Source: Actinomucor elegans (taxonomy: Eukaryota; Mucoromycota; Mucoromycetes; Mucorales; Mucoraceae). Taken from it: DNA of 64,000 nt. The stretch spans positions 3,224,001 to 3,288,000 of the forward strand of contig JAMSLZ010000001.1 of assembly GCA_026027325.1 (NCBI GenBank). The letters are read 5' to 3'. Both the position numbers and the translations under genes were made by a program. The stretch's first letter is position 1, and every line of letters begins with the position of its first letter. Below are positions 34,939-47,005 of the stretch, piece by piece. A model generated the notes under the pieces. The model was not told the origin of the DNA, ran no database searches, and saw nothing but the letters and a program-made list of their open reading frames with translations.

Positions 34939-35906
34939 TCAGTTTATGATGCAATGCACTACCTGCTATGCATTTTACCTTCAACAATTCGATCTGCGCT
35001 AATGATCAACTGTAATTCCTTCACCGAAGTAAACTTGATACTTTGCTTGGCTTCTTCGCTCAGTAAGAGCTTGAGAACGGACCAAACACCTTGATATAAC
35101 CAACCAAAGTTCAATACATTGATTTTTTGAATGAATCCCGGGAATCGTACATCCAATATGTCGCCCATTGTCTTTATCAAGTCAGCGTCCTACATACCAT
35201 AAAAGGTAACTACACCTATATTCATGCAACAAAAAGTAGACTTACAGCAGGTATAAAGGGTGCCTTTGAAACGTTCACTACTACTAAAAACTGAGACACT
35301 AAAACACAGGATTCGCCTCGGTTGACTCGATCACATGTCATATCCCAGGTGAGTTTGCGAGCCATTTCCATGATCAAGCAAGCATAAGGTCCGATTTGCT
35401 CGGTCAGCGTTTTGTGCTTCTCCAGTGTTGGAAAGGAGGCTAACCTTACAAATAAAAGCGGATGATTTTCTGTATTATCTAGGCCATGAAAGAAGGCCAA
35501 AGCATTTTGGTCGAAAAAGGGCGCGCAGTCTTCAAAAGTCAAATCGGCAATGTGAAAGTCAAGTCGCCATTGAATTGTGGAAAGTAATCTCGCATTAGCT
35601 TTATCGAAATCGAATTGAACTTCTCTTAGGAATCGAAATAGAGTAACTAAGTTGAGCTGTAAGTATTTACAGTATGGCTGGTTTTTTTTTTCCCGCAGTC
35701 ATATTACCTTTATCTTTAATGTACTCTTTGGTTTGGTATAAATCCTTTTCACACAAGTTGAATTGGATAATATCCAGCAGCAGCTTGTCTTGTAGCCGTT
35801 GAATGAGTTCAGTATTGTCCAGATACTGTAAATTCAAAAACTCGACTTGTTCTAGCTGTTCCAAAGAAGTCATTTGTTTGGTAATAGAAAGAGAGAGAGA
35901 AGCCAT
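34167..35906 (-). CDS. CRAL-TRIO (Sec14-like) lipid-binding protein with C-terminal membrane segment
   Basis: Exons 35906-35708, 35646-35246, 35189-34979 and 34894-34167 encode 512 residues. Residues about 60-100 are the CRAL-TRIO N-terminal helices (LFRFLREVQFDFDKANARLL, QWRLDFHIADL). The lipid-binding domain follows (PLLFVRLASFPTLE, DVRFPGFIQKINVLNFGWLY) and ends in MGGTCDYTW, the family's usual closing motif. The C-terminal 240 residues are low-complexity Pro/Ser/Thr, then a hydrophobic stretch GVVYWVLLYVFIRVPVEMLV and an Ala/Gly-rich tail, suggesting membrane attachment. Such proteins move or present phosphoinositides and other lipids. Intron 3 holds a T-run of about 33 on the coding strand just before its acceptor. 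Confidence 0.85.
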
Positions 35907-36141
35907 TCTGTCATATATATACATAAATAAACATAAATATAAAGCCCGCGATAGAGGCACCCCAACTAATACCCACCACTCAATACAAGGCTTAAATATA
36001 TACCAGTTCAATTGTAAAGCCGGATCGAAAGAAGGGTTATGGAATAAATATGTTTAATGAAAGAAAACGTGTATATACAATTAAATAAGAAAGAGAGAGA
36101 AAGAAAGAATATGTAGTAGTAAAGGAATGATAATAGTAAGA

Positions 36142-38308
36142 TCAAGAAGTAACATAGAGATTCACTGCGTTATTAGGGCCTTTGTTTTCAAAGCCCATTT
36201 GAACATCTTCACTCGAACTAATAGTAATCAAATCACCGTCTTCATCTTCATATTTCAATCCTAATATCGAAGTTTCAAACTCTTGTCCACAGAGTTTGAT
36301 TTTGCTTTCAATGCGTCTTTGAAGTTCTTCAAATCCAATGTCTGTGGGCACTACTACTACATAGATGGCACCGAAATAGTGGACTTTGACCTTGGTAATG
36401 TCTTCAGAATGATGAGGCAAAGGTGTTGTAGGTGAATCATAGCGGTAATCATTACTCTTTCGTTTACTTTCATATATCATGCTGGCATTGGCACTACTGA
36501 TGGTAGGTAATTCAGGCGGTTGATGATGATGATTGGGTCTTTGGATATTGGGGCTGCTTTGAGATCTGGCTCGTACATGATGGATATGTGGTCTTTCTTC
36601 TTGTTCATCGTCTTCTTCAGAAATGCCGCTTTGTTGCTGTCTTCTTTGCCAAAGGGCACCTGATGGTAATATGCCATTATTGCTATTACTACTAGTTCTG
36701 GCAGTAGTTGTGGGAGAGGATGGGTAACTGGTGGGTGGAGAAGAAGGAAAAGAGAGGTTGGATGGAGAATAGAGAGTGGATTCAGTAGAACTAGTATTGC
36801 TCAAGTTGGGTGCATGTGTAGGGGATCTTGGTAAGGGTGGTAATGTCATGCCAGGTACACCGTTCATGAAATGGCGTACTGTATTACTGGATAAAGAGGC
36901 TTTGCGACTACTGACTTCGTTGGGATATCGGTGGTGTTGGTAACTGTGGGAACGATTACGCATGAACAATGGACTATGGTTGTCTTCATCATCACTGTTT
37001 GCGTCTTCATCTTCTTCGTCATCTTCATAACGAAGCAATGGGTCGTTTTGATCCATACGTGGTGTTTGAGGCGCTGAAATCAAGTCGACCTTGACTGAAG
37101 ATTCTTTGAGTTCAATGATGGCAGTTAACCATTGTCTTAACTGCTCGTCATTACGACACTTTAGCAGAATTGTTTGCATCTCACTATCATTCCAAGATAT
37201 GTGCAGAGTGTAGTGGCCTATTGTGATCGATACGTTAGTAAATCCACTTGGCGCAGCAGCACGTTTTCATTACCATTTTGACTTGATGATCCTTTGACAT
37301 GTTCAACGCGAGCCAATAAGATCTTTGATCTTACTACTAAAGAACCTTCTTTCCTCTTCTTTTTGATGGAAATGGCATTTTTGTTGACGTCTTTGATTTC
37401 TTTACAGATCAAAATGAGCTTTTGAAACAAATAGACGTTCATTTCTCGGCTATGGTCTGTATCATGTCTTTGTAAAGTGAATCTATCATGCAATAGCAAT
37501 CGACCTGCACTTTCAACAATAATATGGGCATTGGCTGTTGTATCATCCACAATGTGCTTTTTGAGATCTTGTACCACCAGCAAATTTTCTTGTACACGCT
37601 TGGTTTCATTGACTTTTTTGTCACTCTCTGAATGGACTCGAGGCCCTGCTTGTTTTCTTCGGCAAATTGCCATGTTTCAGGTGTTGATTTGATCAATTGT
37701 TGAAGTAACAATGGATACTTACATACACGTTGAATAGGCTTAATTAACATGGCAGGCAATTCATAGGTAGGTGACATGATATTGGATAACTTTTGGAGTT
37801 TGGATGATTCTTGTACGACCAAATCTTGAGCAATTTGGAAATTGGCGCAGAATGGTTCATAGACCGCAAAACCTTCTTCAAATTGCAAGAATAAACTACC
37901 AAATCTTTGTTCTTGCGATGGATGAGCAGCTTGCGCTTCAATTTGGATCAAGAATCTTCTTTGGAAGTCAACTAGAGCATTGAGATTTCCAAACAGATAG
38001 TGCATTGTATCTTGAGAAAGAATATCTTGAGCTGAAACTTCGCTCATGTAATTCTGGTAATATTTAGATTCAGTGCAATTATTTATTTGTTTAGTTTTTA
38101 CCTGAAGTGCTTCCAAATCTTGAACATACTTTCGCTCAGTAGAGAGTAGCTCAAACACAACATTGTCTCTCATATCTTTAGGAGAATCCGTTTCTTCAGA
38201 TAATGATTTTACATTGATTATATCTTTTTCTTCTAAAAGGTCTAGAATACGCTTTACCGTATTTACAACCTAATCAAGTTTTGGGTTAGTCAACTTACTT
38301 GAGTAACG

Positions 38309-38341
<33 letters not shown>

Positions 38342-38732
38342 CTTGTACCTTTACGAACTTGTTGGTATCATTTTGGTAAAGATCAGATATAGTGAATAGC
38401 GTATCCTCTGCAAAGTGTAATTGATCTCTGCAGGCAACAATAAAATGGTAGACGCAGGCTTTTGATTTATTGGCTGCTGAACTGGTTGTGTTAATTTGAA
38501 TAGGTGTTCCAGGTTGTAATGTATTGTATAGATAGCAAAGACTGGCGCCTTGTTTACAGATATCCCATAGTTTTGTAAGAGGATCTACATCCTCTGTATC
38601 TTCCATAAACACTTCAAAGCCTGGAACATAACCGAGTGCGTTTAATACAGAACGACAAGTGTGATAGATGGAAGCATTTTGAGTAGCTTGCTTATTAGTA
38701 ATAGAATCACTCACTATAGGTGATTCAATCAT
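36142..38732 (-). CDS. cdc24: Cdc24-type Rho guanine-nucleotide exchange factor, frameshifted
   Basis: Exons 38732-38349, 38269-38102, 38053-37274 and 37217-36142. Domain order is that of Cdc24: CDC24 calponin-like region (YHTCRSVLNALGYVPGFEVF, LTKLWDICKQGASLCYLYN), DH domain (NVVFELLSTERKYVQDLEAL, LIKPIQRVCKYPLLLQQLI), PH domain (LLLHDRFTL, FQKLILICKEI, CRNDEQLRQWLTAI), a disordered Ser/Pro region, and a C-terminal PB1 domain (VKVHYFGAIYVVVV, LKYEDEDGDLITISSSED). Cdc24 activates Cdc42 for polarised growth and binds Bem1 by PB1. The reading frame slips by one base at a six-A run (T-run 37614-37619 on the plus strand) between ESIQRVTKK and VNETKRVQEN; one more A would keep the frame, and the product would then be about 802 residues. 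This could be a sequencing error or a real lesion. Intron 1 has about 27 T near its donor. Confidence 0.88.
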
Positions 38733-39269
38733 GATATGTTTTAGGAGAGAGAACAAGAGCAAAAATAAAAAAGGAACCTTCTGGTTATTTATAATAATTA
38801 AACTTGTTACACCCGCTTTAATTAACTATGAGAATACTTTTTGGCCCTGAATTGCACAAGTAGCTTCAATCTCTCTAAAACACAGTCCAACTCGTGTCGA
38901 TTAGAGTTTGACACTTTATTCAGTCTTTTAAAGTGATTTTACACGAGGTTCATGCTAAAAAATCAACATGAAACCATGCTTTTGCTATGGATAACGGACC
39001 TTGAATTCAATAAAGAACCAAGTTGCATTTTGTATCTATACTCTGTCTTTAGGAGAGAGAAAAAGAAAAAGTATATATTGGCAGTTTAAGATCAAAAGGG
39101 AAAAAAAAGGGGAGGGAGCTTTAGGAAAAAATAAAATAAAATAGTAACAACAAAAAAGATACACTGCATCATTCACCAGAAAAAATAAAATAAAAATACA
39201 TTTAAAATTCCGTCTCTAAATAAACTCCATCCCCTACCCTGCTAGATAATTAGCCTTTCTGTCAGAATA
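38733..39269. promoter_or_regulatory. divergent promoter region cdc24/pgs1
   Basis: 537 bp between the two start codons. It is A-rich near pgs1 (many AAAATAAAAT blocks, 39128-39200). No specific site can be assigned. Confidence 0.4.
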
Positions 39270-40966
39270 ATGCTTAGAACCCTATATAAAGCTTCATTTC
39301 GTTCATTTTCAACGACTCTCAGCAAACGATCAGTATTTGACACGTCTTGTCTAAAACCACTAGCTCAACTTCAGCAGTATGCACCTACTTTTTATACAAA
39401 CGGCGACAATATCAAACCTCTTTACCAACCTGCTGATTTCTATTCTCAGTTGAAAGTAAATGAAATAAGATGCATTTGTGTGCGAAAAAAACTAACATGC
39501 ATTGGTGAATAGTCCAACATTCTCGGAGCAAAAGAACGCGTCTTTATTGCTGCATTATATATCGGTCAAAGCGAACAAGAACTAGTAAAGAAACGCGTCT
39601 TCATTAAATCATTTGATTGCATTATGCTCATATTATGTATATAGGTAGATACAATTCGATTGGCATTGAAAAAGACACCTACATTACAAGTGCATGTATT
39701 GATTGATTGTTTACGTGGCACAAGAACATCCAAAGGTCAAAGCTCGGCTACACTACTGTTGCCTTTGATCCAGGACTATCCTAATCAGATCAAGGTATCC
39801 ATGTATCATACACCCGACCTAACGGGTATCTTGAAAAAGACTTTACCCCCACGGTTCAATGAAACGATTGGATTGATGCATTTAAAAGTATATGGCTTTG
39901 ATGATTCAGTCATGCTAAGCGGGTAAGCTTCCATCCACGTTGCCCCCCCCCCTAGTTTGATGTACTCATAAGATTGTGTAGTGCAAACCTAAGTACAGAT
40001 TATTTTACCAATCGTCAAGACCGCTATATCATGTTTGATAAGCAACCTGATCTGAGCACATACTATCATGATTTGCTCAAGCTCATTTCGCATTGTTCCT
40101 ATCAATTAACACCATCTTTAGACTCCAAATACGCATTGACCATGCATAAAGATATAGCTGATCCTGTCAAAGAAAGTAGAAAATATAAACGGCAAGTCAA
40201 TCAACGTTTGGAACAGTTTATACAGCACCATCAAAACAAACAAAATCTGATTGAACCCAAGCAAGAAGATACAGCCGTGTTGCCTGTGATTCAAATGGGA
40301 CCCTTCCATATCCGTCAAGATGAACGACTTACATTAGAACTGTTGAACATTGCACACCGCCAACAATCATGGACTATCCATCTCACCTCTGGTTACTTTA
40401 ATTTCACTGACAAATACAAATCATTCATCCTCAAAACGCGCGCTCGTTTTCGATTCTTGACTGCTTCACCTGAGGCCAATGGGTTTTTCAATTCAAAGGG
40501 TGTATCTAGATTCCTGCCTCCCGCTTATACCTTTATCGAACGTAAATTCTATCGTCAAGTGAAACGCGCTGGTCGACAAGACGAGATATCGATCGAAGAA
40601 TACAAACGTGCTGGATGGACGTATCACGCCAAAGGCCTTTGGGTTAGTTTAAATGAACGTGCACCACCTTCAGTGACAATGATTGGATCACCAAACTTTG
40701 GTCAAAGATCCAGTGAACGGGATTTAGAAGCACAGGCATTAGTAATTACCAAGAATGAAAATTTAAGACAAGCGTTGCACAAGGTATGTAATATATATAT
40801 TTTATTTAATATAAAGATAATGAATATAGATTTTTTTTTTTACTAGGAAGTGGATCTATTACATCAACATTCTGAATTGGTGTCCAATGAAACATTTGCC
40901 AAGATAGAAAGACGCGTACCAAATGGCGTGAAAATCGCAACGGCTTTTGTAAAAACCATGCTATAG
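39270..40966 (+). CDS. pgs1: CDP-diacylglycerol-glycerol-3-phosphate 3-phosphatidyltransferase
   Basis: Exons 39270-39455, 39513-39584, 39645-39922, 39982-40783 and 40847-40966 encode 485 residues. The N-terminus (MLRTLYKASFRSFSTTLSKR) is basic and Ser/Thr-rich, a likely mitochondrial presequence. The phospholipase D superfamily motifs are HLKVYGFDDSVMLSGANLS (first HxK) and YHAKGLWVSLNE with MIGSPNFGQRS (second HxK). This eukaryotic-type enzyme makes phosphatidylglycerol phosphate, the committed step to cardiolipin, on the inner mitochondrial membrane. The length matches yeast Pgs1. It is divergent from cdc24. Confidence 0.93.
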
Positions 40967-41180
40967 AATACGTGACTCAGCTCTTTATAATAAAAACCAC
41001 GTTTTATATATATTCCACGTGGAGTTGACAAGTACATATACTCTAATGATGTTTAAGTTAAAGAAAACTGGTTTTGATATCATAGGAGTTCCAGAAACAA
41101 AAAGGAGTCGATCCTCCTACAGTTAAGATAAAATAGTGGTATGATCTCTATAATTTCCAGTACTAGCTCCATACCCAAAC

Positions 41181-41211
<31 letters not shown>

Positions 41212-44200
41212 GTACATAGCTTAAATGGGACAATACGATTACACGAGAAAATCTTGTACTCTACACGCGCAGCTATAATGAAAATATACTTGAAAGGATT
41301 TTCATTTTCTAAACAATAAGCCTCATTTCTGGTAACATTAGTTTCAACTTCATAATACAGGCTTGCTTCTTTACTTGTCAGGGGGGTTGCTTTTTTGTTA
41401 TGTAAAACTCGAGTGGGATCATCATCAAACCAGGTTATGATCCAACAATGACACTAATACGTTAATATGTAATGTAACGTTATTTTTACACCATCCCATG
41501 TACAACAAAATTTTGTATTCATTTTGTTCATACACATTTTATCTAGCTATTAAGAGATGATATCAAAATAGCCATGGATATCCGAAAGATTTACAGCACA
41601 TTTGTTCAATACTGCTATGCAGCAGGATTATCAAGATTTTCAGGGGGGAGGAGGACCGAATTTGAAGTTGTTAGGGCCGTATGTTATATTGAGCTAAAAA
41701 TTTCTATGTCAAACCATTGAGCACATGGTCAAGCATGGATATGCAATTTGCTTATTGTATCTCAAAAAATCAATCTATTATCATAAATATAAAATCGTTA
41801 TCATCGCATATATTTTCGGCTATAGATCCTTGTTTCCAATATAACATGATGGTTGCATCATTCGATATGCAATAAAATTCTGTACGAGCTTTATTAAAAC
41901 ACCTTGTGATTATCAGTGCTTTATTGTATTCATCAGCTCAAGAAAAAAATCTATTGAGAAATCATTTTTTATGACTTATCATTGGAATCACTGAGGTTTT
42001 TGTTTTTTTTAAAAAAAAATCGTTGCTACTTGATAATAGTTATTTAGTTCATGATATAATAGACTCGACATCCACTTGGTTAAACATGTTTGTCGCATAT
42101 AATAGAGGGTGATTATAGATCTAATAACAACTATAATCATGCAATAGTGTATGATACTCAGTCATCTTTTTTTTTCAATAGCCGACAAGGTCTTACCACA
42201 ATGTCATGTAATTTATATTCAACCTAAAAAAACAGTCAGAAAGGGCATTTCACTAGTTTAAAACCTATTGAAGCATAAAGGATTTATATTGCTAATTTTA
42301 CGAGTTTCTTTTTTAAAAATTGAAAACTAGTTATATACCACAGATATGAATAATAAAGTATATATTACTTTTTTTTTTCATTTTAAACCAATTCTCTACA
42401 AGTACAATGGCGGTTATAGTAGATGCAGACTCATTTTGAGTGTCGAATACGAAAAAATGTAACATTTGAAACAAATACAGTGTCGCATTTTGAAATTGAA
42501 TCTCGCTAATCTCACATATAATTTGCAATAGTTCTCAAGAATTACTCAGGAGGAAGTTTAAAATGTCAACGTATCAAAGCAAAGATAATGTAAAAATGGC
42601 AAGTTGTTCTGGATAGTTATAGAAAATAATAAATTACTATGCAAGGCGATCAACTGACATGCATAATGCTCGACTGCTTTGGAAAATGATCCGCTGCTAC
42701 GAAATAGAACTCATTGCTACATCAACATTGCACGTTATAGACCCATTTAAAATGCAATGACAGCTATCTACAAACCCCTCTTGCAAGATCTTTGCAAAGC
42801 AAATTAAAGAATTTGTTTCAAATGAGAAACGATGCATCAACACATCCAAGCAACAAGTTACACAGTAAAGCAGTACGGACAACTGTCCGTTTTTATATAA
42901 CATCTATAATACGGTCAAAACAACTATATACTTATTTGGAATTATAGAGTTGATTTGGATCAAACCAATGACTGTCCGCAATATTACTTGATGAAAATAT
43001 GGCATATGTTTGTATAAGTTAACCACGCTTTCAGGTACCAGCGCTTCTAACATCCTGGATAACTACAACAATTATCACTGCTGTCAACTCAAAAAACTTT
43101 TATAATCAATTGATCTTTGGTTCTGAAGATGATGCTGGCGCTTTCATGAGTCACCCTGGCGAAAGCAACTCTATGCCTCTTTGAGAAAGATTTAATGACT
43201 TGACACTTGAACTAGATGGTAACCACAAAGGACAGCAATATAAAAAAGAGCTGGTTTGCAACAGTAGCCCCTTGCTATAGAGTTCGAAAAGGCCCAAATT
43301 CATATTATATTCATGTTTCTGGCTTCAGGGTTCTTCCTGAATTGCTGAGCTACTGATCGAGTATGAAAATTATCTATCATATAAACGCCCAAAAATGCAT
43401 AGAGAGCAGAAGCATTTAAACTACTAGAGCACATAGCATCGTTATGTTTGAGGTAGGAAGAAGAAGTTAAGGAGCATATTATCCATTAGAATAGCATGCG
43501 ATGTCTTTAGTATATAAAGTCTGGCTTAAATCAGTGTATGAAAAAAAAAACTGCACTGCTACTTTCAGTTCTTGTTCACAGCGGTAAAATTCGATTCTTC
43601 GTCTTGGCTGAAACGAGGAAGAATGATAACATGGAAAGTGGTCACTCATATTTTGAAAATCATACAGAACTCAGATTTATCTCCTAGTGTATGTGTGCTT
43701 GTTCCTTCTCTAGTGATCCCTTGCCTCAAACATCAAGGCACCAAAAAGACTCTGATAAGCTTGGTCAATTGCTTTGCAGTGGCGCATTATTAAGGAAGAT
43801 CTTGTAAAAATAGAAAAGTACGTTGCTTGATCGACTTTCTAATATTATTTCGTTGAAATGTAATCTACATGTAGTTCCTTTGATAGGCGGCGTGTTATTC
43901 TTGGACCGATAAATAGAAGTCTTTGGAAATTTTAAAGTGTAATTTTTAAGGCTAAACAGTTTATCACTGATCCAGATACATGTACATATTTTTCATCATC
44001 ATAAGCATAAAAGCCCACAAAATCACATATAATTCGGATAACGCAATCCTATTGTGGATAAAATACATCATAATTTTTACATCATTCAATATGCAACGCA
44101 ATTTTTCATAAAAGGCATTAGAACTCTAACACATTTGTATTAACCAGATAACGAATTAAAGTCAACCAAGATTCAAAATTCAACCATTGTCGTTAATTTC

Positions 44201-44795
44201 TTAAATCACCGATAGCCAATAAATCAATTCAAATTATACTCCGCTTTAAAGCCTCCTCGTACTATACACTCGAAATAAAGTCTATTTAGTTCATTTTATC
44301 ACCCATTACAAAGAAAATGGCTAAAGATCTCAGTAATCATGAAAAGAAAACAAAAAAACATAATATTTGAGCAGCTTTTTACCGAGATATGACAAATGGC
44401 TATCGTTGTTTCACGCGCTTTACAGTCAAATTTATGCAACCTCTAACGAATACTTGGCCGTTTTTTTTTACAGTTTTCTGGAACCAAATCAATAACATAC
44501 AAGCGTTGGGCTGACAACATCACTTGTTCGTGGGGGGTATTTCCAAGCTTTTCTTATTCGATATTGGCAATTTAACTTGTAATATTTGAATTGCCCTAGT
44601 TTGTGCTTGAACCATGTTCTTTATTAACTCAAACGTGTCCTTATAAAGTAGATCATCATAACAAATAGGACGTCATGAGTAGTCAATAGATTACCCGTTT
44701 GTCCGATTCATCAAATATAAAATAATGCTAATTCTTCAACTCCCCTCGTTTTCTTTTTTTTTTTTAATATTTCTTCTTTTCAATAAAAAAAAATT
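40967..44795. other. 3.8-kb gene-poor interval
   Basis: The largest gene-free stretch. A T-run of about 27 lies at 41185-41211 and a T9A9 inverted run at about 42003-42020. Protein-like but short pieces occur near 43100-43184 and at 43572-43793, with no recognisable domain. No copy of the palindromic repeat is clear here. Confidence 0.45.
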
Positions 44796-46483
44796 ATGAC
44801 ACAGCCTTCTATTACAAGAACGGCTACAGCACCAGTACTTTCCGCAGCCAGCAATAGCAAAGATTCACCGCCTATTGTGAACCAGCCCACGCCACAACTA
44901 CAATTCAAACTCGCTAAACAACGACCTCTTCATTTTAAACCTCGACTCACTCAGTTTGATCTATCCAACACCAACAGCTCCAACGATGCCTTTCGAGGCT
45001 TTTATACCTTGTTCTGGATCTTTATGGGTTTGTATGTGATTCAGTCAGTTGTACGTTGCTATGAACAAGAAGGTATCCTGTTGAGTTTGGGCTTCTTTCG
45101 TTTGTTTTCCAAGGATGGATTTGCTCTTTTGATTTCAGATTTGACCATGGTATCCATGACTTTATTTAGCGTCTTGTTTTCCAAACTGTTTATATGGGGA
45201 ATCCTGCCTTACGATACAATGGGTGTATATATTCAGCATACGTGTCAAGCTTTTTTCCTGTTTATTAATATCTATTGGACTTTTTGGAGGTAATTTTTTT
45301 TTTTTTTTTTTAAAAAAAAAAAGATGATTAGGGTGAATAACAGGCAACTAAAACATTGCATGTGTAGAAACTGGCCTTGGGTTCAGTCTGGATTCTTTAC
45401 AATGCATACTATTGTGATGATGATGAAAATGCATTCATATACCGCGTTAAACGGCGACTTGTCTGTCAAACTGAGACGATTAAAGAAATTGAAATCAAAA
45501 CTACCCACTTTGATTGCTAAAGGAGATAAAGAGGCAGAAATTCAACACATGGAAGCAGAAATGGCTTTTTTGGAAGAGGAAATGGTACATGGTAAAACGC
45601 GATTCCCTGACAATGTCACTGTAGCAAATTATTTGGATTATTTGCTTGTACCTACATTGGTGTATTGGATGGAGTATCCTAGAACTGAAAAGTAAGTACA
45701 TCCTACCAACAAAGGAAAATGGGCGATCTGATACATTTTGGTTAGGATACGCGTTTGGTACGTGTTTGAAAAGACAACTGCGACACTTGGTTCCTTCTTG
45801 ATGCTCTATGTAACTACAGAACGTTATATTTCACCTAAATTGTTTGATCCCAACATGTCAGAACCTCGTGTTATTCTGGAGCTATTGTTCCCCTTTATGA
45901 TCAATTATCTGTTCATCTTTTATATCATTTTTGAATGTATTCTCAATGGTTTTGCGGAAATAAGCAGGTAAGTCGCTGATTATCGTGTACCTCAGTTTTT
46001 ATTTACTTGTTTCAATTGTTTTAAGGTTTGCTGATCGTAACTTTTATGATGACTGGTGGAACAGGTACAGTGCAAGTTTGAATAAACGTTATTCTAATCC
46101 ATTTTATCAGTGTTACTTATGATGAATTTGCACGTAAATGGAACAAACCTGTGCATCACTGGCTATTAAGACACGTCTATGCTCAATCTATTGAATCCTA
46201 CAAGCTATCCAAGACCAATGCCACCTTTGTCACATTTTTGTTATCGTCTATCTTTCATGAAATCGTATTGATTATTGTTACAAAGAAGGTCAGAATGTAC
46301 ATGTTTATCATTCAAATGTTGCAACTACCCATGATCGTGATTGGAAGAATGCCTCTATTTAGAAAGCGCTTTTGGATAGGCAATACATTCTTTTGGTTGT
46401 GCATGCTGGTTGGCCCACCTTTGTTGGGTATTCTCTATTGTCGTGAGGCGTTTTGGTCCACTTGGAGGACTCCAAGCATTTAG
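44796..46483 (+). CDS. sterol/diacylglycerol O-acyltransferase (ARE/SOAT/DGAT1 MBOAT family)
   Basis: Exons 44796-45289, 45344-45691, 45746-45967, 46026-46064 and 46111-46483 encode 491 residues. After a soluble N-terminus come several membrane segments, then RNWPWVQSGFFTMHTIVMMM, FVNYxD-like DNVTVANYLDYLLVPTLVYW, the signature FYDDWWNS formed across an intron, TYDEFARKWNKPVHHWLLRH and SSIFHEIVLI with the active-site His. These features define ACAT/DGAT1 acyltransferases of the ER that esterify sterols or diacylglycerol for storage. The spacing FYDDWWNSVTYDEFARKWN is closer to ARE/SOAT, so sterol esterification is somewhat more likely; the substrate is not certain. Intron 1 contains a T-run followed by an A-run. 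Only a distant relative of the wax-synthase-like gene at 30.4 kb. Confidence 0.88.
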
Positions 46484-47005
46484 CCATTCTATTTATTTTA
46501 CATACACATCATTACATTTGGTTTTATATTAAAAAAGCATCATATTATTATAGTTGGCTCCTGCTTCGTGATATCACATAAGTTGGATGTAGTTTTTTTT
46601 ATTTCTATACGATCTCCAGATCTGTTTCAAACAATGATTTATAGCTAATCTGCTGCTGTGGATCTTATTAGTGGATGGGTCATATGTCCTTCCTTGAGCC
46701 CCTTTAACAAAAATCATAAAATTCAAACAATTGCATCTTGATTCACATTAGATAAGAATACTATTGTTGCTATATCTTTCTTAAATTAGCGCATTTGATT
46801 AATAGACCATGCTTAAAATGAATTACTGCGTACATTGAAGTCTTAATTGGACTTGGATGCAGTAAATGTATAACGTTTGTTAGCCAAAAGGCTTGTTTCT
46901 ATTAAAAAGTCTTATCCACATATTGCTTATTTTTTTTTTCCATCTGTGCATCCTCTCTATTTGAAGAGCCAAATGTTTATTATTTTATTTCATAAAAAAA
47001 AAAGG
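46484..47005. other. convergent intergenic DNA
   Basis: Between the stops of the acyltransferase and the RabGAP gene; AT-rich, no feature recognised. Confidence 0.5.

Noticed and set aside
43100..43184. Short protein-like piece (FGSEDDAGAFMSHPGESN)
   Set aside because: Less than 30 residues, no ATG and no partner exons found; may be a remnant but cannot be supported.
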